In this document: piece by piece, positions 35,530 through 42,591 of the stretch
Position numbering within the stretch: the stretch's first letter is position 1
Layout of the letters: each line of letters starts with the position of its first letter
Translations under genes and position numbers: made by a program
Notes under the pieces: generated by a model
What the model saw: the letters and a program-made list of their open reading frames with translations, nothing else
Told to the model about the DNA's origin: nothing
Databases searched by the model: none
DNA from: Roseomonas sp.
GTDB taxonomy: Bacteria; Pseudomonadota; Alphaproteobacteria; Acetobacterales; Acetobacteraceae
DNA: 64,000 bases
NCBI GenBank assembly: GCA_020249435.1
Contig: JADCFQ010000007.1
Span: 62,001 to 126,000 of the forward strand
Direction of reading: 5' to 3'

Positions 35530-36270
35530 ATGAACACCCTAAATGCAGCGCCGCGCATCGCGCGTGGCGGCAAATCCATCTATGGCGCGCCGCTTGGCAT
35601 ATTGATGCTGGAAGCGCGCTTTCCCCGCATCCCTGGCGATATGGGCAATGGCGAGACCTGGCCCTTCCCCGTGCTGTTTCGCGTGGTGCCGGGGGCGACG
35701 CCGGAAAAGGTAGTGCTGCTGGGGGCCAAGGGGCTCTTGCCGGATTTCATCGCGGCAGCGCAGGAGCTGGTGCATCTGGGCGCCGAGGCGATCACCACCA
35801 ATTGCGGCTTCCTGTCCCTGTTTCAGCGCGAATTGGCCGAAGCGGTGCAGGTGCCGGTCGCGACATCATCGCTGATGCAGGTACCCTGGGTGCAGGCAAC
35901 CCTGCCGCCCGGCAAGCGGGTTGGCGTGATTACCGTCAGCAAGCAATCGCTGACCCCCGCCCATTTGGATGCCGCTGGCGTTGCGCGCGACATTCCCTGT
36001 GTCGGCACGGAAGGCGGGCGGGAGTTTTTCCGCGTCCTGATCCGCGCCGATCAGCAGGATATGGATATTGACCTCGCGACCCAGGACATTCTGGATGCGG
36101 GCCGGGAATTGATCACACGCCACCCCGATGTTGGTGCGATTGTGCTGGAATGCACCAATATGCCGCCCTATGCGGCGGCGCTGCGTGATGCGCTTGGCCT
36201 GCCGGTCTATGACATTTATTCCATGATCAGCTGGTTCCATGCCGGGCTCAGGCCGCGGCGCTTTGGGTGA
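35530..36270 (+). CDS. Asp/Glu/hydantoin racemase-like protein
   Basis: A 246-residue member of the Asp/Glu/hydantoin racemase (arylmalonate decarboxylase, maleate isomerase) superfamily. Both catalytic Cys are present: Cys92 in TTNCGFLSLF and Cys208 in LECTNMPPYA, so acid-base racemisation or isomerisation is possible. IYGAPLGILMLEARFPRIPGDMGN is the usual opening. It diverges from the Bug-dehydrogenase-transferase cluster, so it may isomerise its carboxylic acid substrate. Confidence 0.8.
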   Translation: MNTLNAAPRIARGGKSIYGAPLGILMLEARFPRIPGDMGNGETWPFPVLFRVVPGATPEKVVLLGAKGLLPDFIAAAQELVHLGAEAITTNCGFLSLFQRELAEAVQVPVATSSLMQVPWVQATLPPGKRVGVITVSKQSLTPAHLDAAGVARDIPCVGTEGGREFFRVLIRADQQDMDIDLATQDILDAGRELITRHPDVGAIVLECTNMPPYAAALRDALGLPVYDIYSMISWFHAGLRPRRFG

Positions 36271-36299
36271 ACCGCCGGTGCGCTATTGGCGCCAGCCTG

Positions 36300-37148
36300 T
36301 TACCGCCCGCCAAACAGCGACATCAGGAATTGTGGCGCCTGATTGGCGATGGACAGTGTCTGGCTGCCAAGCTGCTGGCGAATTTGCAGGGCCTGGAGGC
36401 GGGCTGATTCCTTGGCCAGATTGGCATCAATCAGATTGCCAAGGCCACCTTCCATGGCATCCAGCTTGTCGCTGTTGAAATTGATCTGCGCGTCAATGTA
36501 GCGCGCATCGGAACCCAGCCGGTTCATCGCATTATTGATGGCGGTATTGATGGCGGTGAAGTTTCCGGTCGCGGGGTCCAAGGCCGCCCGAGCAGCGGCA
36601 TCGGTTGCAAAGGGTCCCGCATTGACCAAGAAATTCGCAGCCGGACCAAGCGCGGCGAGCGTGTAGAGATCTACCGTGTCAGCCGATTCGCTCCGCATGG
36701 TCACGACATCATTCGCGGGTGATGCCCCGGTCAGAAGATTGCGGCCAAAATAATCTGCATCATCCAGAAAGCTTGTGATCTGGGTGCGAAGCTGCGCGTA
36801 TTGCTGATTGTATTGATCACGCGCTTCACCGGTGATGGTCCCGTCGGAGAGGCGCGTCAGCACGGTGCGGATTTCAATCATGGTTTTTGAAACCTGCCCA
36901 AGTGCCGTGAGCGAAACATCCACCAGGCCGCGCAAGCCGCCCAATTGCTCATTCACCGCACCGAGGGAGGCTGTATCGCTGCGCACCGTTTGCGCAACGG
37001 CAAAGGCACCACCATCATCCTTGGCATCGGCAACGCGATAGCCGGTCGAGATGCGCTTTTGCACCTCAGCCAGGATATCATTGGTGCGGTTGAGAGATTG
37101 CAGCGCGGTCATGGCGCCGGTGTTCGTGATGACCGAAGTGATGCTCAT
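36300..37148 (-). CDS. Flagellin (short type)
   Basis: A 282-residue flagellin, the subunit of the flagellar filament. D0/D1 regions are clear: TALQSLNRTNDILAEVQKRISTG and RVADAKDDGGAFAVAQ at the N-terminus, and SARLQALQIRQQLGSQTLSIANQAPQFLMSLF at the C-terminus. There is no long variable D2/D3 domain, so the filament is the thin-walled short type seen in many alphaproteobacteria. A second flagellin lies upstream at 37362. No other flagellar gene is in the window. Confidence 0.93.
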   Translation of the reverse strand: MSITSVITNTGAMTALQSLNRTNDILAEVQKRISTGYRVADAKDDGGAFAVAQTVRSDTASLGAVNEQLGGLRGLVDVSLTALGQVSKTMIEIRTVLTRLSDGTITGEARDQYNQQYAQLRTQITSFLDDADYFGRNLLTGASPANDVVTMRSESADTVDLYTLAALGPAANFLVNAGPFATDAAARAALDPATGNFTAINTAINNAMNRLGSDARYIDAQINFNSDKLDAMEGGLGNLIDANLAKESARLQALQIRQQLGSQTLSIANQAPQFLMSLFGGR

Positions 37149-37286
37149 CGGAATTTTTCCTTCATGGCAAACCCATTTTGGGCGTCAGACACATTGGCAG
37201 GAAAGCAATAACATTTGGTGAATCGCAGCTGTTATTTACCACACACACAAAATTTTTTTTGGTCCGATCCATCAACACCAAACAGA

Positions 37287-37314
37287 AACACCACGGCCTT
37301 TATGCCGTGGTGTT
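37287..37314. other. Perfect 11-bp hairpin between flagellin genes
   Basis: AACACCACGGC (37287-37297) and GCCGTGGTGTT (37304-37314) pair perfectly around a six-base loop. It lies after the 37362 gene and before the 36300 gene on their strand. The T-run is weak, so it could be a leaky terminator or an mRNA stabiliser separating the two flagellin messages. Confidence 0.55.
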
Positions 37315-37361
37315 CCAAAAAACTGCGCGAGAAATCGGATCAGACGAAGGCGTGTTTCACC

Positions 37362-38192
37362 TCAACGACCGAACAGGGAGATCAGCGCCTGCGGTGCCTG
37401 GTTGGTGATGGAAAGCGTTTGCGTGCCAAGCTGCTGGCGAATCTGCAGCGCCTGCAGCCGCGCGGCTTCCTTCGCAATATCGGCATCAATCAGGGCACCA
37501 AGCCCGCCTTCGATGGCATCAAGCTTGTCCCGGTTATAGCCGATTTGTGCATCAACATAGCGCGCATCGGCACCAAGGCGATTGAGCGCGTCATTGATGT
37601 TTTGATTGACGGTAGTCCAATTGCCCGTAATCGCTCCCTGCGCCGCTGTGGCATCGGCCGGCGGTGCGGCCACAACGAAATCTGTCGCGCCATCGAAGGC
37701 GGCCAAGGTCAGGGTGGTTCCGGCCTCATTACGAATGGAAACGATGTCCCCGCCGCCACTGGCCACCACTGTCGAGAGCAAGGTGCGGCCATTATAGGTG
37801 GCATCTTCGATGAAGCGTTGCACCTGTGTCTGAAGCTGCGTGTATTGCTGTTCATACTGCGCGCGCTGCTCAGTATTGATGGTGCCGTCGGCGAGGCGCG
37901 TCAGCACCGTGCGAAGCTCCACCATGGTCTTTGAGACCTGCCCCAAGCCTTGCAAGGTCACATCAACAATGCCCTTGAGACCGCCCAATTGTTCATTGGC
38001 CGCGGTCAGGCCAGCGATATCCCCACGCACTGTCTGCGCAACAGCATAGGCGCCGCCGTCATCCTTTGCATCGGCGACACGATAACCAGTGGAGACGCGC
38101 TTTTGGACGACACCAAGTGCATCATTGGTCCGGTTCAGGGACTGAAGCGCGGTCATCGCCGCAAGATTGGTGTTCACCGAATTCAGATTCAT
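37362..38192 (-). CDS. Flagellin (short type), second copy
   Basis: A 276-residue flagellin with the same D0/D1 framework as the 36300 gene (TALQSLNRTNDALGVVQKRVSTG, and RLQALQIRQQLGTQTLSITNQAPQALISLF). The start ATG 38192 (MNLNSVNTN) has AAGGGAAA as Shine-Dalgarno. The central part differs (TTLTLAAFDGATDFVVAAPPAD), so the two are diverged paralogues, not a fresh copy. Upstream non-coding DNA is AT-rich. Confidence 0.93.
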   Translation of the reverse strand: MNLNSVNTNLAAMTALQSLNRTNDALGVVQKRVSTGYRVADAKDDGGAYAVAQTVRGDIAGLTAANEQLGGLKGIVDVTLQGLGQVSKTMVELRTVLTRLADGTINTEQRAQYEQQYTQLQTQVQRFIEDATYNGRTLLSTVVASGGGDIVSIRNEAGTTLTLAAFDGATDFVVAAPPADATAAQGAITGNWTTVNQNINDALNRLGADARYVDAQIGYNRDKLDAIEGGLGALIDADIAKEAARLQALQIRQQLGTQTLSITNQAPQALISLFGR

Positions 38193-38373
38193 GGGATTTT
38201 CCCTTCGCTGCGCCCGATTTTCGGGACACACGCAATGTCTCAGAGGGAAATGAAAAAGCGGTTAAATAAACCATTGAAAAACCGTGTTTTTTATTGAAAT
38301 TCGGTAAAGATGCTTTTGCTGTCTTCAGTTTTCTCAATCGGGAATGGAAACATCACCACCGGCGCTTCGCCAC

Positions 38374-38404
38374 AAAAAAACGAGGGGACATGCCCCTCGT
38401 TTTC
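38374..38404 (-). terminator. Rho-independent terminator after the cold-shock gene
   Basis: On the minus strand AAAACGAGGGGC pairs with CCCCTCGTTTT around a short loop and is followed by a run of T (38374-38380). The stem includes the A/T flanks, so it may work in both directions. Confidence 0.85.
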
Positions 38405-38445
38405 TCAACTCCATCGCGGCCCGATGGGCCACGATAAGGGCTGCT

Positions 38446-39207
38446 TCAGTCCTTCATATTCACGGCCTGGCGGCCGCGCTGACCATCGCGCACTTCAAGG
38501 GCGACCTTTTCGCCTTGCTGCACATCCTGCTTGCCGGCGCGTTGCAGCACCGATGAATGCAGGAAGACATCCTGGCCGCCATCTTCCGGCGTCACGAAGC
38601 CAAAGCCGCGCACCTGGTCAAACCACTTGACCGTGCCGGCGATGTCATAGGTCGGGCCGCCTTCATCGCGGTTGAATTCGCGCCGCGGCGGACGATCCCC
38701 GAAATCACGACGCGGGGGACGGTCGCCAAAGCCACCGCCGCCGCCAAAGCCGCCGCCACCACCGAAGTCACGGCGCGGGGGACGATCACCGAAGCCACCG
38801 CCACCAAAGCCGCCGCCACCGCCGAAATCACGGCGCGGGGGGCGATCACCGAAATCGCGGCGCGGGGGACGGTCCCCGAAATCGCGGCGCGGGGGACGAT
38901 CCCCAAAGCCGCCACCACCGCCGAATTCACGGCGCGGCGGGCGCGCTTCGCCACCGCCTTCGCCCTTCTTCAGCTGCATGATCCGCGTGATCAGGCGCCG
39001 GCCCTGCCGGTCAGACCCAATCTCACATACCAGCTTGTCGCCGGTATCGGGCGGCTCAATGCCTGCCTCTGTCAGGGCAGAGGCGTGAAAAAACACATCC
39101 TGCCCATCTGGTCCCAGTACGAAGCCGAAGCCTTTACGGGAATTGTACCACTTCACCTCGGCCTCGATCGGCCCGGTGCTATCCTGGTGCTCGTTTTCAG
39201 GAAACAC
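38446..39207 (-). CDS. Double cold-shock-domain protein with an Arg/Gly-rich repeat linker
   Basis: A nucleic-acid-binding protein of about 253 residues. Two cold-shock domains, one near the start (VKWYNSRKGFGFV, DVFFHASAL) and one at the end (GTVKWFDQVRGFGFV, QDVFLHSSVL), each with RNP1 and RNP2, bracket a linker of about 90 residues. The linker holds seven RPPRR(D/E)F units separated by poly-Gly, an RGG-like disordered region. Cold-shock domains bind single-stranded DNA or RNA; the linker should add avidity or phase separation. Start is uncertain: I use GTG 39207, since an in-frame GTG at 39276 is not followed by plausible protein sequence. A terminator follows at 38404. Confidence 0.85.
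   Translation of the reverse strand: MFPENEHQDSTGPIEAEVKWYNSRKGFGFVLGPDGQDVFFHASALTEAGIEPPDTGDKLVCEIGSDRQGRRLITRIMQLKKGEGGGEARPPRREFGGGGGFGDRPPRRDFGDRPPRRDFGDRPPRRDFGGGGGFGGGGFGDRPPRRDFGGGGGFGGGGGFGDRPPRRDFGDRPPRREFNRDEGGPTYDIAGTVKWFDQVRGFGFVTPEDGGQDVFLHSSVLQRAGKQDVQQGEKVALEVRDGQRGRQAVNMKD
38674..38946 (-). repeat. Seven-unit RPPRR(D/E)F coding repeat
   Basis: A 273-base stretch of the cold-shock gene coding for seven RPPRR(D/E)F units with Gly-rich spacers (GDRPPRRDFG and longer GGGGGF joints). The DNA is near-identical between units, so copy number could vary by slippage or recombination. The proline-rich frame on the opposite strand is a shadow of it. Confidence 0.85.
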
Positions 39208-39214
39208 TGTTTGA

Positions 39215-39271
39215 CTATCCAACCATAAATGTCTGCCGCACGCGGGATGCAGCGCGGCTATCAGGCAGCAT
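39215..39271 (-). CDS. Putative leader ORF upstream of the cold-shock gene
   Basis: An 18-codon frame starting at ATG 39271 with GAGG four bases upstream, coding MLPDSRAASRVRQTFMVG and ending in TAG seven bases before GTG 39207. No Shine-Dalgarno is seen before that GTG, so ribosomes may reach it by re-initiation. It is short and unconfirmed. Confidence 0.3.
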   Translation of the reverse strand: MLPDSRAASRVRQTFMVG

Positions 39272-39324
39272 GACACCTCGTTTTAGAAAAAGCGAGAAAA
39301 ATCTTGGGCGCGGCAGATGAAAAG

Positions 39325-40599
39325 TTAAAAAAACGCCTTGAATCGCCGCGAGTCGAAGGCGGCGATGGGGATTGGCGGGCTCCGGCCCGCAAGTAGCGCA
39401 CCCACCACCTCCCCGGTCCGGGCCGCGCCTACCAGCCCGGTATGGCCATGGCCAAAGGCGTGGATCACATCCGGCGTCGCGCGGGATGGGCCAAGGCAGG
39501 GCATGCCATCGGGCATGGAAGGCCGATGGCCGAGCCAGAATTTCACCCGCTCCGCGGGCAGGTCTCGCGGCAGGCCAGGAAAGCAGCCAAGCAAATGATT
39601 TTTTAGTATTTCCGCTCTTTGCCAATTCGGCGCGGCGTCAATTCCGGCAATTTCCACCTGCCCCGCGCAGCGCAAACCGCGCGCGGTGCGCATGATGGAC
39701 ATTTTGCCATCGGAAGGCATCAGCCCGTGGCGGGGTGAGACCTCAGGCGCGCTAATCTCGGCGTGGTAGCCGCGTTCACTCTCAAGCGGCACATCATCCC
39801 CGGCAGCGCGCGCCAGAGGCTTGGAATGCACCCCGGCGGCGGTCACGGCTGCATCGCAGGCGACCTCCCCCTGCCCTGTCGTCACGGCAAGCAACCGCCC
39901 GGCTTCAATGCGAAAACCAGTGGCGTGGTCACGGTGCAGCTTGGCGCCCTCAGCTTGGGCCAGGGCAATCAGGGCCGCGACATAGGCGCCAGGGTCGGTG
40001 CAATGCCCGCCCTCATCCACGAAAATCCCGAAACCATAGCGGCGCTCGAGCTCCGGTTCACGTTGCCGAAGCTCATCCGCGTCAAGTTCAATCCAGCGCA
40101 CGCCGACCTGGTGGCGGATGTCCCAGGATTTGCGCTCTGCCTCAAACTCCGCGCGGGAGGGGTAGATATACATCAGCCCCCGCCTTTCAATCAGATGCCC
40201 AACCCCGGCCTGGTCAGCCAAAGCCTTGTGCAGCCGGGGCGCATCCTGCACCAGCGGGCGGAGCGCCCCCGCGGTCTTCGCCACATCTTCCCAGCGCCAG
40301 CCGGATGCCAAATAGCGGATCAACCAGGGCGCGACCTTCGGCAAATAGCCCCAGCGAATGGCGAGCGGCCCCAAGGGGTCCGAGAGGAATTTCGGCAGCT
40401 TCTTCCAAATGCCCGGAACCGCCGGCGGGATCACCGACATGGGGCTGAGCCAGCAGCCATTGCCATAGGATGCCGCCTGTTCCCCGCCGGGCTCTCCGGG
40501 ATCGAGGATGGTGACGCGGTAGCCTTCCTTCAGCGCCGCGAGTGCCGAGGCCGCGCCAACCGCACCGGCGCCAATCACCACGACATGCTTGGCGGCCAT
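39325..40599 (-). CDS. FAD-dependent amino acid dehydrogenase (DadA-like)
   Basis: A 424-residue DAO-family flavoprotein. The N-terminal dinucleotide motif VVVIGAGAVGAASALAALKEG gives FAD binding; QAASYGNGCWLSP and GHRPSMPDGMPCLG, and GHGHTGLVGAARTGEVV at the end, match D-amino acid dehydrogenases (DadA). It oxidises an amino acid or amine to an imine. The next gene on the strand starts two bases after its ATG, so the cluster runs 41661 to 39325. Confidence 0.85.
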   Translation of the reverse strand: MAAKHVVVIGAGAVGAASALAALKEGYRVTILDPGEPGGEQAASYGNGCWLSPMSVIPPAVPGIWKKLPKFLSDPLGPLAIRWGYLPKVAPWLIRYLASGWRWEDVAKTAGALRPLVQDAPRLHKALADQAGVGHLIERRGLMYIYPSRAEFEAERKSWDIRHQVGVRWIELDADELRQREPELERRYGFGIFVDEGGHCTDPGAYVAALIALAQAEGAKLHRDHATGFRIEAGRLLAVTTGQGEVACDAAVTAAGVHSKPLARAAGDDVPLESERGYHAEISAPEVSPRHGLMPSDGKMSIMRTARGLRCAGQVEIAGIDAAPNWQRAEILKNHLLGCFPGLPRDLPAERVKFWLGHRPSMPDGMPCLGPSRATPDVIHAFGHGHTGLVGAARTGEVVGALLAGRSPPIPIAAFDSRRFKAFF

Positions 40600-40601
40600 G
40601 C

Positions 40602-41252
40602 TCAGCGCGCCCGGGTCTTGGCGATGGTCTTGACGGGGCCGGATTGAACGGGCTGGCCGCTCAGATACTTGTCCAGAAAAAACAGCCGGTCCTGGCCCCA
40701 GAGGAACAAGTCATCGCACACATAGGTGGGGGCGCCAAAGACACCGCGCGCGATGGCGTCGCGGTTGTTGCGGTCGAACTCCGCCTGGATGCTGGCGCTT
40801 TCTTCCTCCCGGTGCAGGCTTTCGCCGGGCATGCCCTGTTCCTCGGCAATGGCGACGCGCGTGCGCGGATCGGCAATGTCGCGATCTTCCAGCCAAAGCG
40901 CGGTCAGCAGCGCATGGGAAAGCCGCATCGCATCCATGCCGCGCGCGGCTGCCGCCATGACCATATGGCCGGCCTGGCGCTGATCTGATGGCGGGTAGTG
41001 CTTGGGCTTCAGCTTGACCGGGATACCAAGATGGAGCGCCCAGCGGTCCAGTTCCAGCGCGTGGTAATCCTGCCGCGGTTCCGGGCGGGTGCGGAGCGCA
41101 ATACCCCCCGTATGCGGCACCACCAGGCGGAAATCATAAGGCCGCAGCACAAGATTGGCACCGTGGCGCTTGATGATATCGGACAATTGCTTGCCGCCCA
41201 GATACATCCAGGGGGAGGAAAGCGTATAGAAGCATTCGACGGTTTTGCTCAT
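40602..41252 (-). CDS. DsbA-family isomerase (2-hydroxychromene-2-carboxylate isomerase-like)
   Basis: A 216-residue DsbA/HCCA isomerase. YTLSSPWMYLG near the N-terminus has Ser in place of the CxxC of a true disulfide oxidoreductase, as in glutathione-dependent HCCA isomerases, and GVFGAPTYV has the cis-Pro. It likely isomerises an aromatic ring-cleavage product or binds glutathione. ATG 41252 follows the AtzH-like stop by four bases. Confidence 0.82.
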   Translation of the reverse strand: MSKTVECFYTLSSPWMYLGGKQLSDIIKRHGANLVLRPYDFRLVVPHTGGIALRTRPEPRQDYHALELDRWALHLGIPVKLKPKHYPPSDQRQAGHMVMAAAARGMDAMRLSHALLTALWLEDRDIADPRTRVAIAEEQGMPGESLHREEESASIQAEFDRNNRDAIARGVFGAPTYVCDDLFLWGQDRLFFLDKYLSGQPVQSGPVKTIAKTRAR

Positions 41253-41256
41253 GGCA

Positions 41257-41661
41257 TTAGCCTTTCGCGACACGGCCTGGATCGGTTTGCGCCATTAGTG
41301 AGACATGGGCAGAGACAACGCGCCAGCCCTGTTCCGGGATGCGCGCCATGATTTTTGTCTCGCGCCCCACCAGGCCACTATCCAGGCGTTGAAATTCCAG
41401 ATTGGTGGCGGCAAAATCGCGCCCGAAGGTGGTGATGGTGATCTTCTTCTGCGCGCGCGGCGCATAGGATTTCACGCTGGCACGAAAGGCGCGAATGGCG
41501 TCAATGCCGTAGAGCAATTCCGTAATGCCGTAGCGCACCACGCGCGGATCATCCCAGAAGGAGCTGTCCAAAACCGCCGCATCATTGGCGGCGATGGCGG
41601 CTTCATATCGGTCGAACACCGCACGAACCTCGGCGACGGTATCGGGGTTATTGATTTCCAT
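41257..41661 (-). CDS. AtzH/HpxZ-like (DUF3225, SnoaL fold) protein
   Basis: A 134-residue SnoaL-like protein of the DUF3225 group (HpxZ in oxalurate use, AtzH in cyanuric acid use). MEINNPDTVAEVRAVFDRYEAAI is the typical opening, with FWDDPRVVRYGITELLYG and a C-terminal QGWRVVSAHVS. Family members act beside amidases on carboxylated ureas. No such amidase lies next to it here. It follows the molybdenum hydroxylase medium subunit by 126 bases and opens the 41661-39325 group. Confidence 0.8.
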   Translation of the reverse strand: MEINNPDTVAEVRAVFDRYEAAIAANDAAVLDSSFWDDPRVVRYGITELLYGIDAIRAFRASVKSYAPRAQKKITITTFGRDFAATNLEFQRLDSGLVGRETKIMARIPEQGWRVVSAHVSLMAQTDPGRVAKG

Positions 41662-41787
41662 GGCGACCCTCCCGCGACTTGCCGTGCGATCATGGCGCAG
41701 AAGCGCGGCTTGGGCCAGCGGGGGTGTGCCCAAAACAAAAATGGCGACCCGAAGGCCGCCATTTGTATTGGGTAAGCGGAAAGCGCT

Positions 41788-42579
41788 TTAGCCGGCTGCC
41801 GCCATCGCGCGCTTGGCCATCACGCCAACCAGATGGGCACGATATTCGGCGCTGCCATGGATATCGCTATTCATGCCATCGGCGGATTGGGCAATGCCGG
41901 CCACCGCATTGGCGGACCAATTGGCCGCGAGCGCCTTTTCCATATCGGCCTGGCGGAAGACGCAAGGCCCGGCGCCATTCACCGCAACGCGCACCCCGCC
42001 CGTACCCTTGGAGACGAAAACACCCGCCATGACGTAACGGCTGGCCGGGTTCTTCATCTTGGCATAGCCGGCCTTCTCCGGGATTGGGAATTCCACCGCC
42101 ACCAGAATCTCATCCGCGGCCAAGGCTGTCGTGAACATGCCCTGGAAGAAATCATCAGCGGCGATCTTGCGCTTATTGGTGTGGATGGTGGCACCCAGGC
42201 CGAGCACCGCCGCCGGGTAATCCGCCGCAGGGTCGTTATTGGAAACCGAACCACCAATGGTGCCGCGATTGCGCACCTGCACATCGCCGATATGCGACGC
42301 AAGATAAGCGAGCGCCGGAATGGCCGCCTTCACTTCCGCGCTATTGGCGACTTCCACATGCCGTGTCAGCGCGCCGATGATGATGGCATTGCCTTCGCGG
42401 CGAATGCCCTTCATCTCCGCAATGCCGGACAAATCCACCAGCGCTGATGGCTTGTTCAGCCGATGCTTCAGCGCCGGGATCAGCGTATGCCCGCCAGAGA
42501 CCGCCTTGGCATCCGGATCAGCCAGCAGCTTGGCCGCATCGGCAAGGGTGGTGGGCTTGTGATAGGCGAAATCATACAT
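41788..42579 (-). CDS. Molybdenum hydroxylase, FAD-binding medium subunit (CoxM-like)
   Basis: A 263-residue FAD subunit of a xanthine oxidase-type hydroxylase. AVSGGHTLIPALKHRL (36-51) and the TIGGSVSNNDPAADYPA stretch (about 107-124) bind FAD. It passes electrons from the 2Fe-2S subunit to an acceptor. The gene order here is S, L, M, not the M, S, L of classic coxMSL. Confidence 0.9.
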   Translation of the reverse strand: MYDFAYHKPTTLADAAKLLADPDAKAVSGGHTLIPALKHRLNKPSALVDLSGIAEMKGIRREGNAIIIGALTRHVEVANSAEVKAAIPALAYLASHIGDVQVRNRGTIGGSVSNNDPAADYPAAVLGLGATIHTNKRKIAADDFFQGMFTTALAADEILVAVEFPIPEKAGYAKMKNPASRYVMAGVFVSKGTGGVRVAVNGAGPCVFRQADMEKALAANWSANAVAGIAQSADGMNSDIHGSAEYRAHLVGVMAKRAMAAAG

Positions 42580-42591
42580 GGATCTTGTTCC

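Noticed and set aside
38672-39088. A plus-strand proline- and arginine-rich ORF over the cold-shock repeat
   Set aside because: It mirrors the RPPRR(D/E)F repeat of the minus-strand gene, so it is a shadow frame.
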